From: Prostheceraeus crozeri
Taxonomy: Eukaryota > Platyhelminthes > Polycladida > Euryleptidae
Length of the DNA: 64,000 nt
Reading direction: 5' to 3'
Assembly: GCA_907163375.1 (NCBI GenBank)
Contig: CAJQUW010008667.1
Span: 62,001 to 126,000, forward strand
Shown: piece after piece, positions 23,424-34,599 of the stretch
How positions within the stretch are numbered: position 1 is the first letter of the stretch
How the letters are laid out: every line of letters begins with the position of its first letter
Made by a program: the position numbers and the translations under genes
The notes under the pieces: generated by a model
What the model saw: only the letters and a program-made list of their open reading frames with translations
Told to the model about the DNA's origin: nothing
Databases searched by the model: none

Positions 23424-25890
23424 TATGTGGGAGAAAAGAAGAGACCGATCAAAATGAGAAGGAATGAACATCAGGAAGCGCTTCGGGAAATGGATGTCAA
23501 CCACTCAGAAATAGCTAGCATGCAACTGAGGCCTCCCACAAGATAAACATGGATATGAAAGAACTTGATTATGAAGAAGGATACCAACAAAGAAGGATTA
23601 AAGAAGCATTGTGGACTAAGAAACGCAAGAGCCAGATTTGTGTAATTGTGGACATTTTACATCTGTACATTTTTATCGTCGTGCAATGACGATTTTCTCA
23701 TTTTACCTATTTTGACGTGAATATTATGAAATCTTCCAATACGTTTATAAACTGTTCGCCGATATTTTCATGGACAGCATGCCCATATTGTATGAACTGA
23801 AGTAAAATTATTTCGTTAACGAACCATCTAACCTGTCATTTTGGCAGAAAACCCCAATTGTCGTGGAATGATGCAAATGAAACAACTAAATTTTATCATG
23901 TCATTCAATTGAAAAAGTGTGCTATCTACAGAACATATGCCATAAGTAAAGACAACGAATGTTTCACAAGAGCCCTCCTTTACAACTACGTATGTCGATT
24001 ATTCGTCAGATGACGTTTTGTGCTTACTAAAATTAGCTCAACTTTTTATCACAAATTCGCGATAGACCTACAACAAGAATACGACAGATGATGTCATCAG
24101 CTCAGCGCTTGCATTGATGCATGCATCAATCATGTGGATTCTCTTCGGGTACACGATCTGTTTACAGATAGGCGTATAGCCATGTATGAAGTTAAAAAGA
24201 ATGAAGTAAGAATCGATGCCGAATTACTATGTATCCGAGCAAAGTAACATACATTAAAAATGAAAACTTTTTTTGCTCATCTTCGATATATCAAAAGAAC
24301 AGAAAATCAAATCAATTTATACAGCCTATGTAGGGTACAATTCAAGCGCAATAACAACCGATGTACTAAAGTCGGTGTTTTCATTATATTCGTTGCTGAA
24401 GGAACAGTGCATTCTCTTTGGTGTTGAAGAGTCTGCCAACTCGTGAGATTCAGTCAACTAATGAATGCATTTTCTAAATGAAATAGAATTAGATAATTAG
24501 ATAGAATTAGACACGTGCTAATCAGCTAAAGAAATACGAGTACTGGGCCTACAGTTGTGGTGAAATTATCTATCTCTCACACATGATCGAAATGATCACG
24601 CTTTCGTGACAGAATGGCAAATACGCACCAATTTGTAATTCTACAGCGGTAGGCTATGTCAAGGACTTACGTACGTGGTTTTTTTCTTTTTATTTCTGTA
24701 ACTAGCTGCTTCTTTGCTTCAATATTTTCTCGCTCGTGCGTATGCCCTTCATGGACCTTGACTCTTTGGCTGATTTGTTATAGGCCTACTCTTTTCTTTA
24801 TCATCACGTGCCCTTTCTTTCCATCATCTTAGTTTTCATTTATTCCATCTTCTTCTCATTTCAGTCAAAGCATGTTGAACCGCATTTGTGGTAACGAGAG
24901 CTATGAATGAGTTTGGAGTAGCCTATACAGTTGAATTGCCAGTTTATAATTGAGTGAATGAGATTGAGCCGGAAAATGTCGAATTCACGGGATATTTCTT
25001 TTATGCACACACTTATATGTACATACTAGTCATATCAGTCGTCTGTGTCATGTACACTGTCATTTGAGTTTCTCACAGGCTTCATTTGAGTAGAGCTATG
25101 CTTGATGTCAGAAAATGATATGCGTCATTCCACGACAGTATTTATTGTCGTGGAATGACGATTTTGATTTTCCTTTAGATGAAAAATGCTTCAGCTAGCT
25201 GGTCAACTGGCATGGTTTATGCCATTACACATCTTTAAAGTAATTGAGTGTGTAGTATGAAGTAATTGTTTTGATTATGACCGATGCAATATTAAAAAAT
25301 AGTTACATAACGTCGTGGAATGACGATTTTCGACGACATGCTTGAAACGTTTTTTCAAAAAAAACTTGTTTTAAACATTTTTATTCAAAATGCTTTTACT
25401 GCCTTTGCATTCGATTGAAATTAATCAAGCTTATCAATTATGTCGCTAAGTAAGTGGATTCAGCATTTACAATGAGAAATAAATTCATATTTATCAAGAT
25501 TCGATGAAATGTTTATCCAAATCTTGATATGTGGGGTAGGCTAAATGAAATTTGAGAATTGCAATGACGGTAGTATTTTGCTCCGTTAGTAGCCTAAATA
25601 AATAGTATTACGTTACTAAATATTAAACAATAACTGGCATTGAATTTACATTAAAGAAAATATTACATAATCAGTGGGTCTCTGCACGCTTAGACAATGT
25701 GACTATGTAGGCCTACTGCCTCACATCCCATGAAAGTGATGCATTTAAGAAATAATGGAAACTTGATCATGAATTAAATAAATGACTCTTTGCATTCTAA
25801 GATGTGACAAAGTGCATGATGCTGAAATAATTTAGAACAAGCTCTAGAGCATCAAGTTCGTTGTGCAATAGGCTAAATCTATCATCATTG
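23424..25890. other. Non-coding sequence with a repeated GTCGTGGAATGACG motif
   Basis: No gene. The motif occurs at 23676-23696 (one change), 23859-23873 (partial), 25123-25137 (inverted), 25146-25160 and 25311-25330, usually followed by ATTTT. See the separate entry for the palindromic pair. Confidence 0.5.
25123..25160. repeat. Perfect 15-bp inverted repeat, 8-bp spacer
   Basis: CGTCATTCCACGACA (25123-25137) and TGTCGTGGAATGACG (25146-25160) flank GTATTTAT. Further copies of the same word lie 165 bp downstream and about 1.3-1.5 kb upstream, so this is not an isolated chance palindrome. Likely back-to-back transposon ends or a binding-site pair. Confidence 0.6.
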
Positions 25891-25898
25891 GTATGCAG

Positions 25899-27321
25899 TA
25901 GTGTTCGAAGTGTGGTAAATTACCAGTGGTAAATTACCGGTAAATTACCGATACACAATTGTTCATTTTTCGGGGTTTCCTCATTGTATATTGCTAAGGC
26001 AAAATTTCATTTGCAATACACTCACAATTCTCAGGTAGCCTAAAGAATTTAGAGTTTCTTAAAATTACTAAATCATAGCTTATGTATCTAACCTATAAAT
26101 GTATTCAACCAGGTGTGTATGAATAATTTGATGTTAATAGATATACCCACAGAATTAGACCGGTCTTCTCTTCTTCTGTTTGACTAGAAAGGAAACATAG
26201 AAACATGTAACTTTAATAAAATGGCTCAATCTGCTGACACTACCACAGCAATCGAACAAAGCAGCCAGTTCGATATTAAACACGCCAAATTGTGCGAAGC
26301 TTCAGTGACTGTTATCAACCGGATCACACAACAAAGCGACACAGTCGATGTCATATGTCAAGTTCTACAGAGAAGTTTGTGAGCGTTTTTTCGTGCGCCT
26401 GCTATTTTTTTCTAATAATGATTGGAGGGCCCAACATTGTCGAGTAAACTTTTGCGCAATGATCTGAATTCTTCGAATCTGAAGGAATCGTGACGATCGT
26501 AGCATTTTGAAGGAATTCACAGCATGTTCCTGCATGTGCCCTTGCTTTGAATCAGTTTGCACTTCTAGCAAAGTGATGCGCTGAGGCAATCTAATTATGT
26601 GATTATACCATTCACTTTGCCATCACCAACCCTAGCAGTACTAAAGAATGCCTGAATTTATCTAATTCCACGCTAGGTTGCTATCTCTTCAACACGCATT
26701 TAAAATCTTCTAATTCTGGTCTCTCATTGGTTGAGACGATCGCTATTGCTCTCTTATCAATGCCTTTATGCACCTTTATGATGATTATAGCCTGCGCGCG
26801 TATTGTCCAATTTTACCAGGTGGCTACAATAGAGACGATATCTGCATATTCTTTCCATTGATGATCTCTCTCTCATATTATAGTAATATTTATTACTAAT
26901 TATAGTTATCAAAATACATTTCTTGAAACAATATTGTCTCCATGTATCTAAATTAACTACGCATCTAACATTGACAACCAGTTTTGATTACATTTATAGA
27001 AAGAAGGATCTGCTGTGTATAATTTACAAAATATTATGGAGCTTGTGGCCCTTCCATAGAACAATGATTATTTGCCGTCAAACTTTTGATTATTATGGTC
27101 TATTAAGGTGAAATACCAACAAACTTCTTAAATTAAAAGTCAATTTTTCATTTCTGAATTGCAATATCTATGACAAAGAATCAGACGTTGAGCAAAAATC
27201 TAGCCTTCATCAGAATCAGATTAAGCCCGTTGTGTATTTAGTTGAAATCAAAGCATATTGGTGCGCTCGATTTGAAGTTATGCGCACTTGAATATAAATT
27301 ACCGGTAATTTTTAAGCACTA
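25899..27321 (+). mobile_element. hAT element with perfect 8-bp duplication (1,423 bp)
   Basis: GTATGCAG flanks both sides (25891-25898 and 27322-27329). The left end reads TAGTGTTCGAAGTGTGGTAA; the right end in reverse reads TAGTGCTTAAAAATTACCGG. Both ends carry the subterminal word GGTAAATTACC/TTACCGGTAA, three times on the left. No hAT dimerisation or catalytic motif was seen inside, so it is non-autonomous. A 53-codon frame starting at 26221 (MAQSADTTTAIEQSSQFDIK) could be the stub of a first exon. Target length and ends fit hAT with an A/T-rich start. Confidence 0.8.
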
Positions 27322-27329
27322 GTATGCAG

Positions 27330-27849
27330 TAATGCTTTGTAGCTCATCTGTTCAGCTGTTTGCAAAGAAAACGCATTTTCCCGCCTCTTTTCTGAGGTTC
27401 ATCCGCAATATTTCATGCGTCAATCCCATTGTACTACATTGACGTTCGAGAGCTGCATGAATGCAGAATAATACTTCAGCAATACCAGATGGTTCCGTCT
27501 CAAGACCTATTCTCAGCGACTACCTCTACCAAGGTGAGGATGAAAGTTGCTTTCGAAAAGTCGTAGGAGATGCCTTCGCAACGCATTGAGCAAGTGGTCC
27601 AGAGGCAGCAGACTCAGCACCAACGATTCCGAACAAGCTTCGTTTGCTCGGCGGTTATCGTCAATTTTGTCTATGCTGATCGTAGCAAGTAGGCCTAGCC
27701 TATCGGTGGAGGAATTCATGCCATGGGTGGAATGACGATCGAAGGAGAGTTTCGAATGAGCAAAATCTGTTGATTTCCTCCTAGACAAAGAATTGCGACT
27801 GCGGTCATAATAAATACTCGTTGAAATAGGTTTACAATAGATGGCGGTA
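27330..27849. other. Non-coding spacer with one unassigned frame
   Basis: A 91-codon minus frame (27513-27788) contains a hydrophobic stretch (LVLSLLPLDHLLNALRRHLL) but no recognised domain. It ends just outside the Harbinger element and could be host exon or chance. Confidence 0.3.
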
Positions 27850-28008
27850 TCAGTTGCCGTATCTTGTACTCCATCTAACAGGCAAGTTGCCTGTAAGTAT
27901 TACTCGTAGGTATTTATGGTTAGTCTTATCGTGTATTACGGCCGAAGTGTAAGTATTACTATATCGTAAGTACTACTTCGTAAGGTGAGTCTCGACCTCC
28001 CTAACAAG

Positions 28009-29019
28009 ATGTATGATATGCGGCGGCCGATCTCAAGAGAACGAGTTTTCCGAGATCGTAATAATCCCTTTGAGCTCTGCAACGATCATGAATTCTATCA
28101 ACGATTTAGATTTGATAAACAGTCAGTGAAGTTTCTTTGTGAACGCTTCGGCAAATTTTGCGAATCCAAAATATACTGTCTTCCGATCCCAACAGAAATC
28201 AAAATTCTCCTGACTCTGAGATTTATGGCTAGCAATTCGTTACAGCAAGTCATCGGTGATATTTTTGGATGTTCTCAATCAACGGTATGTGCTGTGATAT
28301 GGAAAGTTTTGAAAGTTATCGCAAATGATTTGAATTCATTTATTGTCCTACCGTCCGGTATCGATTTACAACGTACTCAAAGCGCCTTCAAGCATTTGAC
28401 AAGAATTTCTGGAATAGCTGGGGCTTTGGACTGTACACATGTTCGCACATTCGTTTCAGACAGCCAGGAACATTCATTCATAAACCGCAAAGGATTTACG
28501 TCTTTCAATATTCAAGCAGTGTGTGACCAAAATTACAAGTTTATTCATTTGTATTTATTTTGGCCTGGTAGCACACGATTCTTTTATACTGAAACAGAGT
28601 CAACTTTAGTTGATATGGAATTGGGACGAAATAATTTTATACTTCTTGGAGATAGTGGTTATAGTAATGGCAAAACGTGGTTATTGGTACCTTTCCTTCG
28701 TCCCGAGACGGCAGGTCAGAGAAGTTTTAACTATCACCAAAGGAGAGGAAGAGTTGTTATAGAGCAAGCCTTTGGCCAGTGTAAGCGGCGTTTCCGAGGT
28801 CTTTCAGAAGGGTATAGAACAACTCCTGAACGTGCCAAAATAGCAATAACTGCTGCATTTATTTTGCATAATATTGCAAAAGATCGACACCAGCCCGACT
28901 CATTTGATGATTCCCGACCTGAAGAGTTTTTACCCGAAAGTGATGCATCCTTTGTGAATCAGTCAGAAACGCTATCTCATTTTAGAGATGGAAAACATTC
29001 TAGAGATCGCGTGGTTTAG
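28009..29019 (+). CDS. Harbinger transposase/nuclease (DDE), intact frame
   Basis: 336 codons from the ATG at 28009; the frame opens slightly upstream but without ATG. The protein belongs to the HARBI1/DDE_4 family, which cuts and joins transposon ends in the nucleus with help from the Myb-like partner. Landmarks in order are RVFRDRNNPFE at the N-terminus, a helix-turn-helix region, the first catalytic Asp in GALDCTHVR, the second in LLGDSGYS, and the Glu in VIEQAFGQCKRRFRGL, followed by AFILHNI. The usual HDSR block after WPGS is replaced here by TRFFYTETE, a departure from the family. Length and continuity are normal, so the copy may be young. Polyadenylation-like AATAAA follows near 29098. 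Confidence 0.88.
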   Translation: MYDMRRPISRERVFRDRNNPFELCNDHEFYQRFRFDKQSVKFLCERFGKFCESKIYCLPIPTEIKILLTLRFMASNSLQQVIGDIFGCSQSTVCAVIWKVLKVIANDLNSFIVLPSGIDLQRTQSAFKHLTRISGIAGALDCTHVRTFVSDSQEHSFINRKGFTSFNIQAVCDQNYKFIHLYLFWPGSTRFFYTETESTLVDMELGRNNFILLGDSGYSNGKTWLLVPFLRPETAGQRSFNYHQRRGRVVIEQAFGQCKRRFRGLSEGYRTTPERAKIAITAAFILHNIAKDRHQPDSFDDSRPEEFLPESDASFVNQSETLSHFRDGKHSRDRVV

Positions 29020-30009
29020 TTATTCTTTGAACAACGATAATTATTGTAATATAAGTCTTTAAAAGATAGAAAATGCTTATCATTGTCTATGTTGTTTAAT
29101 AAAGACTATAGGCCTAATAAATCGAATGTGAATAAACAATCAATCAATAATGTTTCTGTTTTATCTTTTCATTGTGTGTTAAGAGATTCTGATGTGATCA
29201 CATAATATTATTTAGTTCAAAACAAAACAAATATTAATGCTAACAAATATTAACATTAGTTTTATTAAAACGAACTACAAAACTAATGGAAAGTATGAAA
29301 ATCACATACTTCTGCGCTCATTGGTTGAATCATAGAACACGACCGTATCAGTATCCATATTAATAAAACTTGTAGGGTAAGGTGGTACAAAGCGCCCAGG
29401 TCAGGTAAAACGCCCCACTCAATTTTCTTCGTGACATTGAATCGGTTGGTGTTTTAAGTCATCAATTTTTAAAGTCAACTATGCGCGCAACTTTGAATCA
29501 TTTGGTTTCATCACGCTGGTCGAGAAATTGCAAGCTAAAGAGGTACGTAAATGATAATGATACATTCCTTGTTATTTTGACGAGAGACCTCTAGTGTAGC
29601 AGTGACTTAGGGACACCATACTAACGCACGGTAAAATGTATTTGAATACTTGTGTTAATTATTAATTGTATGCTATTTGTATTTAATATGTGCACAAAAG
29701 ATTATTTCATAAAATCCTTGAAAAATCAGATGATAATGGGTTGGGGTAAAACGCCACACACTTGGGTGTACATAATGCCCCATGGGGCGCCTTACCTTCG
29801 TCGAGGGGCGTCTTACCCCAACTTTTTCTATTAAGTTATAAGTTGATTAGTTGACATACGGTACTGAATCAGTCGTATCCCTAGCACCATTTGTCCAAAT
29901 AATACATAACACTAAGCTTTTATCTTATCTTCTTACTGTGCATAACTTCCACACGTGTATAGCTTAGGAAAAACAACCTACAGTACTATTCTAATGACTC
30001 TTAGACTAA

Positions 30010-30106
30010 AAAAAGGTTTGACATCGGACTTGAACCCTGTACCTTGCATGATAAGTATTTAGACAGTTGCCGCTCATACCACAGCGCTACGACGTCGCTT
30101 GCCGTC
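30010..30106 (-). ncRNA. tRNA-like sequence (tRNA pseudogene or SINE head)
   Basis: On the minus strand: GTAGCGCTGTGGTATGAGCG (A-box-like region), an anticodon-arm-like middle, then GGTTCAAGTCC (B box), and about 10 bases later a T run that would act as a polymerase III terminator. Length of roughly 90 nt fits a tRNA with a long variable arm or a SINE head. It lies within the upstream intron region of the Tigger element, so it was either captured by or inserted in it. I did not confirm a cloverleaf. Confidence 0.4.
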
Positions 30107-30540
30107 ACGGTGGTGCTTTGAAATAAATATACCTTAAGCTATCTTCCTTGACTGCCTTTTTGCTTACTTGAGTAGTAGATTTTTCTAAAGATATCTGAAT
30201 CACTATAAACATATCCGACAATGTCAACACAAAGTGGCTGCTATTAAGTGGTGGCTGCAGCCTGTCCATTGACTTAGTAGACTAGTATTTAGTATTATTG
30301 ACTTAGTATTTAGTGATACCATTACAATAGGCCTACTCTTAATTTTCCCAGGCTTTGTATGCCTGTAAGTAATATGAGGATGACTTTGTGTGTACACTGT
30401 AACAATATACATGTAGTAAAAAAACTAAATGCATTTACGGGTATGCAAAACTGCAAAGCTAATGTATAGGCTTCTGATAATGTAAAAGCTGCTGAAGTTT
30501 GCAACAATATTTAACGTCTAACAAGTGATTTTTCTTTCAG

Positions 30541-32261
30541 ATGCCTCGGGAATACAAGCGAAAAACAAACCGGATGAATTACGGAACAGAGACGCTACAA
30601 AAGTCACTTCAAAGCTTGAAGAATGTCATGGGTGTTCGTCAAGTGTCTCGAATGTATGGTGTCCCGTGCAGAACTTAAGACGACATCGAGATGGTCTTAC
30701 TTCTCGTCCTGGAAGGACAAAGCTTGGCAGATACGAGACTGCCTTGCCAACCGACGTTGAAGATTGTTTGAAGGAACATATATTATTCATGGAGAATCGA
30801 CTCTTCGCACTAACAAACTTAGAATTGCGCCGTCTTGCTTTCAGTGTTGCTGAATGTTCCGGTGTCAACCATCCATTTCAAAATGGTCTTGCCGGTAAAG
30901 ATTGGCTACGTGGCATCTTGAAAAGACATCCTGATATATCACTACGGAAGCCACAAGGAACCAGCATCAATAGAGCTGTATCCTTTAACAAGCAAAACGT
31001 CGAAGAATTTTTCAAGATATACAAAGACATTTTGGAAAATCACAGTTTCCAAGCCAGACAAATATGGAACATAGACGAAACAGGAATAACAACAGTTCAA
31101 ACATCATGTAGAATTCTGGCCAAGTCGGGTAAACGTAGTGTTGGCAAAATCGCAAGCGCAAAGAGAGGACAATTGATGACTGTCATTGTTTCATGCAGTA
31201 CAGCAGGTCACTATGTTCCGCCATTGCTTATTTGGCCTCGAAAGAGAATGGCTGAGCAACTCATGAAGGGGACTCCACCAGACTCGATAGGAGCTGTCAG
31301 CGATAGTGGATGGACTGATGGAGACATCTTCCCTGTTTGGTTGAAACATTTCCAGCAGTGGACACACAGCAGTGCAGACAATCCACAGTTGCTTGTACTG
31401 GATGGACATCTTTCACACAAGACTCTCGAAGCTGTCCTCTTTGCTAGAGAACACGGTATTCACATGCTGACCCTCCAACCACATACATCACATAAGATGC
31501 AGCCTCTGGATAGAACAGTTTTCAAAGCACTCAAAGAAAGTTACAATACGGCTGTAGATAACTTCATGCGTTCAAACCCAGGGAAGCGTGTGACCATGTT
31601 TGATGTTGGAGAGCTGTTCGGCATCGCCTACAATCGGATAACAACTCCAGAAAAAGCAATAAAAGGATTCGAGGTCACTGGTTTGTGGCCACTGAATGAA
31701 ATGATATTTTCTCAAGAGGACTTCGCTCCATCATTGATGACAGATGAGGCCGATCCGAGATATGATAACAACGATCATGCTGAAGATTTCCATGAGACGA
31801 ATGATGTCCCCGGTCCAAGTGGAATTTCATGTAGCACAGCCGAAGTTGTGTCCTCGTCCCCAGCAGTTGATACACCATCAAACACCGGTGTGCCGGTAAG
31901 CCCTCGATCGTTGATTGAAGACCTGTCACCTCTTCCAACAGCACCAGAAAGAAAGAGAACGAGGAAAGTGGAACAGTCGAAAGTATTGACCTCTTCTCCA
32001 TCGAAAAAACAGCTCGAACATATGAAAAATACGAGTGCAAAAAGGAAGGTCCGAGTGAAATCAGCAACTCCTTCTAAGGCACCAGCACCAAGTTATGACC
32101 GCACTTCATGTTTCATTTGTTCAATGAAGTGGGTCATGTCCTGCGAAGAATGGATCCAATGCACAAAATGCAAGCGATGGGCTTGTGTGCCGTGTACAGA
32201 TGTCGAGAGTGCTGACCAGATCGAATATGTACCGGTATGTGACTTTTGTCGTGCTTTGTGA
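30541..32261 (+). pseudogene. Tigger/Jerky-like transposase (DDE_1), one frameshift
   Basis: A splice acceptor TTTTCTTTCAG (to 30540) immediately precedes ATGCCTCGGG (MPREYKRKTNRM), the normal start of pogo/Jerky transposases. That frame runs through the psq-type helix-turn-helix to a stop at 30676 (SRMYGVPCRT). The rest continues one frame over from LRRHRDGLTSRPG, so a single base appears lost at the ACTTAA near 30675. The remainder is open to 32261: CENPB-like domain, DDE domain with catalytic Asp in WNIDETG, Asp in VLDGHLSH and Asp in MQPLDRTVF (35 residues between the last two), and a C-terminal Cys-rich finger (CFIC, CTKC, CVPC, CDFC). Such proteins cut and reinsert the element at TA. 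A single lesion suggests recent inactivation or an assembly error. Confidence 0.85.
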
Positions 32262-33850
32262 ACTTGTCTTGTTGTGTGTTGCAATTCTGTGCGTACTATG
32301 TAGTATTTGTAGCGCCTGTGAAAGTCTTCATTGTAATAGTCAATAGATCTGTTTGATATTGGAAAATTTGTTGTTGTTATATTCGCAGCTGGGTTCCGAT
32401 TAGCAGATAGGTATAGACAGATGTACAGGTAGGCTATATAGATAGGCTAAGCTTACTAGCATTCCTTTGGGTTGACATAATCATAGCCAAAATGTTATAT
32501 GTCCGGTTTTTCATATTGCCTTAGCATCTGAATACTAATATCATTATGATATGTGCAATTTGAATACGATGTTAAAATAGTCGGGGTAAAACGCCCCCAA
32601 GGGCGTCTTACGCTACATGGTGGGGCGTTTCGCCCCATGCATGGGGCAAAACGCCTTTTTGAGAAAATTTACAAAAAGGTATGCACAGAACATTACAAAA
32701 GCGTTCGACGAAAATCAACTAGTCTGAATAATTCTACGGTCTCTATTCTCAAATTGAGCAAAAATCGCGTTTTGTAATTTGTGATAATAAAGTCCAAATT
32801 TAGCATGAAAGTTAAGCGGGGCGTCCTGCCCCACCTTACCCTAACATCGGGGTTTACTTCCTGTTGAGTTGAGTGCAGACGTTTGGTTTCCAAGTAGCTT
32901 ATTTCCAATCGCAACTTCTTGATCTCCCGCCCAAGCTTTTCCTTCTCTAGATTGAGAACATCCTTATGCAGGTTTTCTACAGTATTTTCATCTCTCTTTC
33001 GATTCAGGACTCGCTTTTGACGTTTATCCGAGATTTCAACAAAATTAGTATCACACTTAGGGGATGAAGATTTTGTCGGAAATTCATCGAGGTGAACTGA
33101 TGAATCTGTTGGTTCGACTATTTGATCGTCTGTCACTGGTTCAGCTGCGCTCTCGATAGGAGCCCTAACTCCTGTGAAAGCCTCACTACCTCCCAACATA
33201 TGAGATGGCTTTGATGTACGATGGAGGATCAGGAATAGGTGGACCGCCGCCAGTTTGTTTACGGGATCTTCGAACATTTGATGACCATTTCTTTGCAATT
33301 GAGACCATATTTTCACATTTCTTCTTCACTCCTAGCCAGTCACGATGATTCAGAGGAAATTTGTTATTAAATTCCTCCGCTATTTCTGTCCATGCAGTCC
33401 TTTTCAACTTCGATGCATTAGCTCGATTGCTCTTATTGTAGAAAATATCCTTGCGACGTTCAAAGCTTTCAACTATAAATAAACACTGTTGGTCATTCAT
33501 GGGCGGTTGTTTCGCAGTTGAAGCAGACATCATGTAGAGAATCATAAGACTTCCAAACGTGACGAACAACTAAGTTTTACGCCGTACTCTACGTATTTAA
33601 TCAATATCGCTACAAGATGCTCTTGCATTAGATGTATGTAGACATAAGTATCCGATTGGTCGAACACTGTTGAAGTCACACACAGTTACCAGTGACTACG
33701 GTGCTTGCTATTTCCATTTAGGGAATTCCACTCTTAAAGTTCGACTCACGTTGGTGTTTGTTGTTCAATACGACTTGACAAGTGAGTTTCAAGTGACACT
33801 TCCGTAAGTTGTACTTGCCATGTAAGTAATACTTGAATGTAATTTGCACA

Positions 33851-34599
33851 ACACGATACGCCAACAGGTTTGGCAACTTATGAAGAGAAATCGACTAAAT
33901 TTTGGATTGCGCGTCGATTTTAGATTGAAACTGGCGAACTTGACACATCGAATTCAGGGATTGTGTGGTAAGCATCAGGCTCAATGCAGTTATCGTTTTT
34001 GGTCATTAGTATATTTTTTGTAACCCACCTTGATAATATTTCCTAACTACATGCATTTACATGTTTCCTAAACCGGTACCTGAAAAGTCTCTATTTGAAA
34101 ATATGCTTTGTTACTATCTTTGACTTCTTTTTCAAACTAAGCTATTAGGGACCTAATAGGTAAGAGGGAGGAATTAAGCAAACTTTCAACGATTAGGTAG
34201 GAATCTGAGCAAAAAGGCTGAGAACCGTATTGGTACAGCATTGAAAAAAGTTGCATTAATATTCACCTCTTAAAAAACATGTTTTTCAGCATGTTTTAAA
34301 CAGTGTTTTAGACATTGCTTCAAGCAATTTGTTTAAAACACTACCCACCCAGTTTGTATGTAATGTATGTTATTACTTTGAAAATGGCCAGCGGTGCTGT
34401 ACCGAAGCGTTGTAGCGAATAATATGGTTTTCGATCCATCGAATGAATTGGGTGTCCTCAAATAAAACTATAGAAATCATAGTCACTTATCAGAGTTGCT
34501 TATGAATCTCTGCATTCATCAATTTATTGTCGTCTTACCACCACAAAACAGCGCAGATATACAATAGGTAGGTAATGTAGGTAGGTAATGCTTGAACTT
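33851..34599. other. Non-coding sequence
   Basis: Nothing recognised. The right-hand border of Harbinger element H1 probably lies near the start of this stretch. Confidence 0.4.

Larger units (their letters stand above)
29375..32841 (+). mobile_element. Tigger/pogo-like DNA transposon, full length (3,467 bp)
   Basis: Flanked by TA on both sides (29373-29374 and 32842-32843), the Tc1/mariner/pogo target. Ends are GGGTAAGGTGG on the left and, inverted, GGGTAAGGTGGGGC on the right. Subterminal GGGGTAAAACGCC-type words recur at about 29750 and 29815 on the left and 32583-32655 on the right, both direct and inverted, probably transposase-binding sites. It encodes one transposase (30541-32261) behind an upstream intron. 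Confidence 0.9.
29302..33530 (-). pseudogene. Harbinger Myb/SANT-like partner gene, split by the Tigger insertion
   Basis: Starts at MSASTAKQPPMNDQQC (33530). The N-terminal Myb/SANT-like domain contains WTEIAEEFNNKFP and VKKKCENMVSIAKKW, and is followed by the GGGPPIPDPPSY tail typical of Harbinger DNA-binding partners. A one-base frame break near 33198 separates this from the C-terminal part, which continues through a Lys/Glu-rich predicted coiled coil to NPDV at 32843. There a Tigger element is inserted at TA. Reading across the empty site, the frame continues on the far side (29374-29302) for 23 more codons, ending RRSM and TGA. The insertion therefore removed the last part of the ORF. 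Confidence 0.75.
27850..33850. mobile_element. PIF/Harbinger element H1 carrying a nested Tigger element
   Basis: It has the two divergently placed genes expected of Harbinger: a nuclease on the plus strand (28009-29019) and a Myb/SANT-like protein on the minus strand (33530 downwards), converging. Both subterminal regions hold repeated words of the form TAAGTANTACT (27893, 27950 and 27966 on the left; TAAGTAATACTT near 33823 on the right). Exact termini and the 3-bp duplication could not be fixed, so the limits are approximate. A 3,467-bp Tigger-like element interrupts the minus-strand gene. Confidence 0.75.

Noticed and set aside
27513-27788. 91-codon minus frame as a host exon
   Set aside because: The hydrophobic stretch alone is not diagnostic, and an overlapping opposite-strand frame shows composition bias.
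34260-34345. Inverted words ACATGTTTTTCAGCATGTTTT as a Penelope end
   Set aside because: No hammerhead core or tail accompanies the words, and the similarity to 46810 is short.
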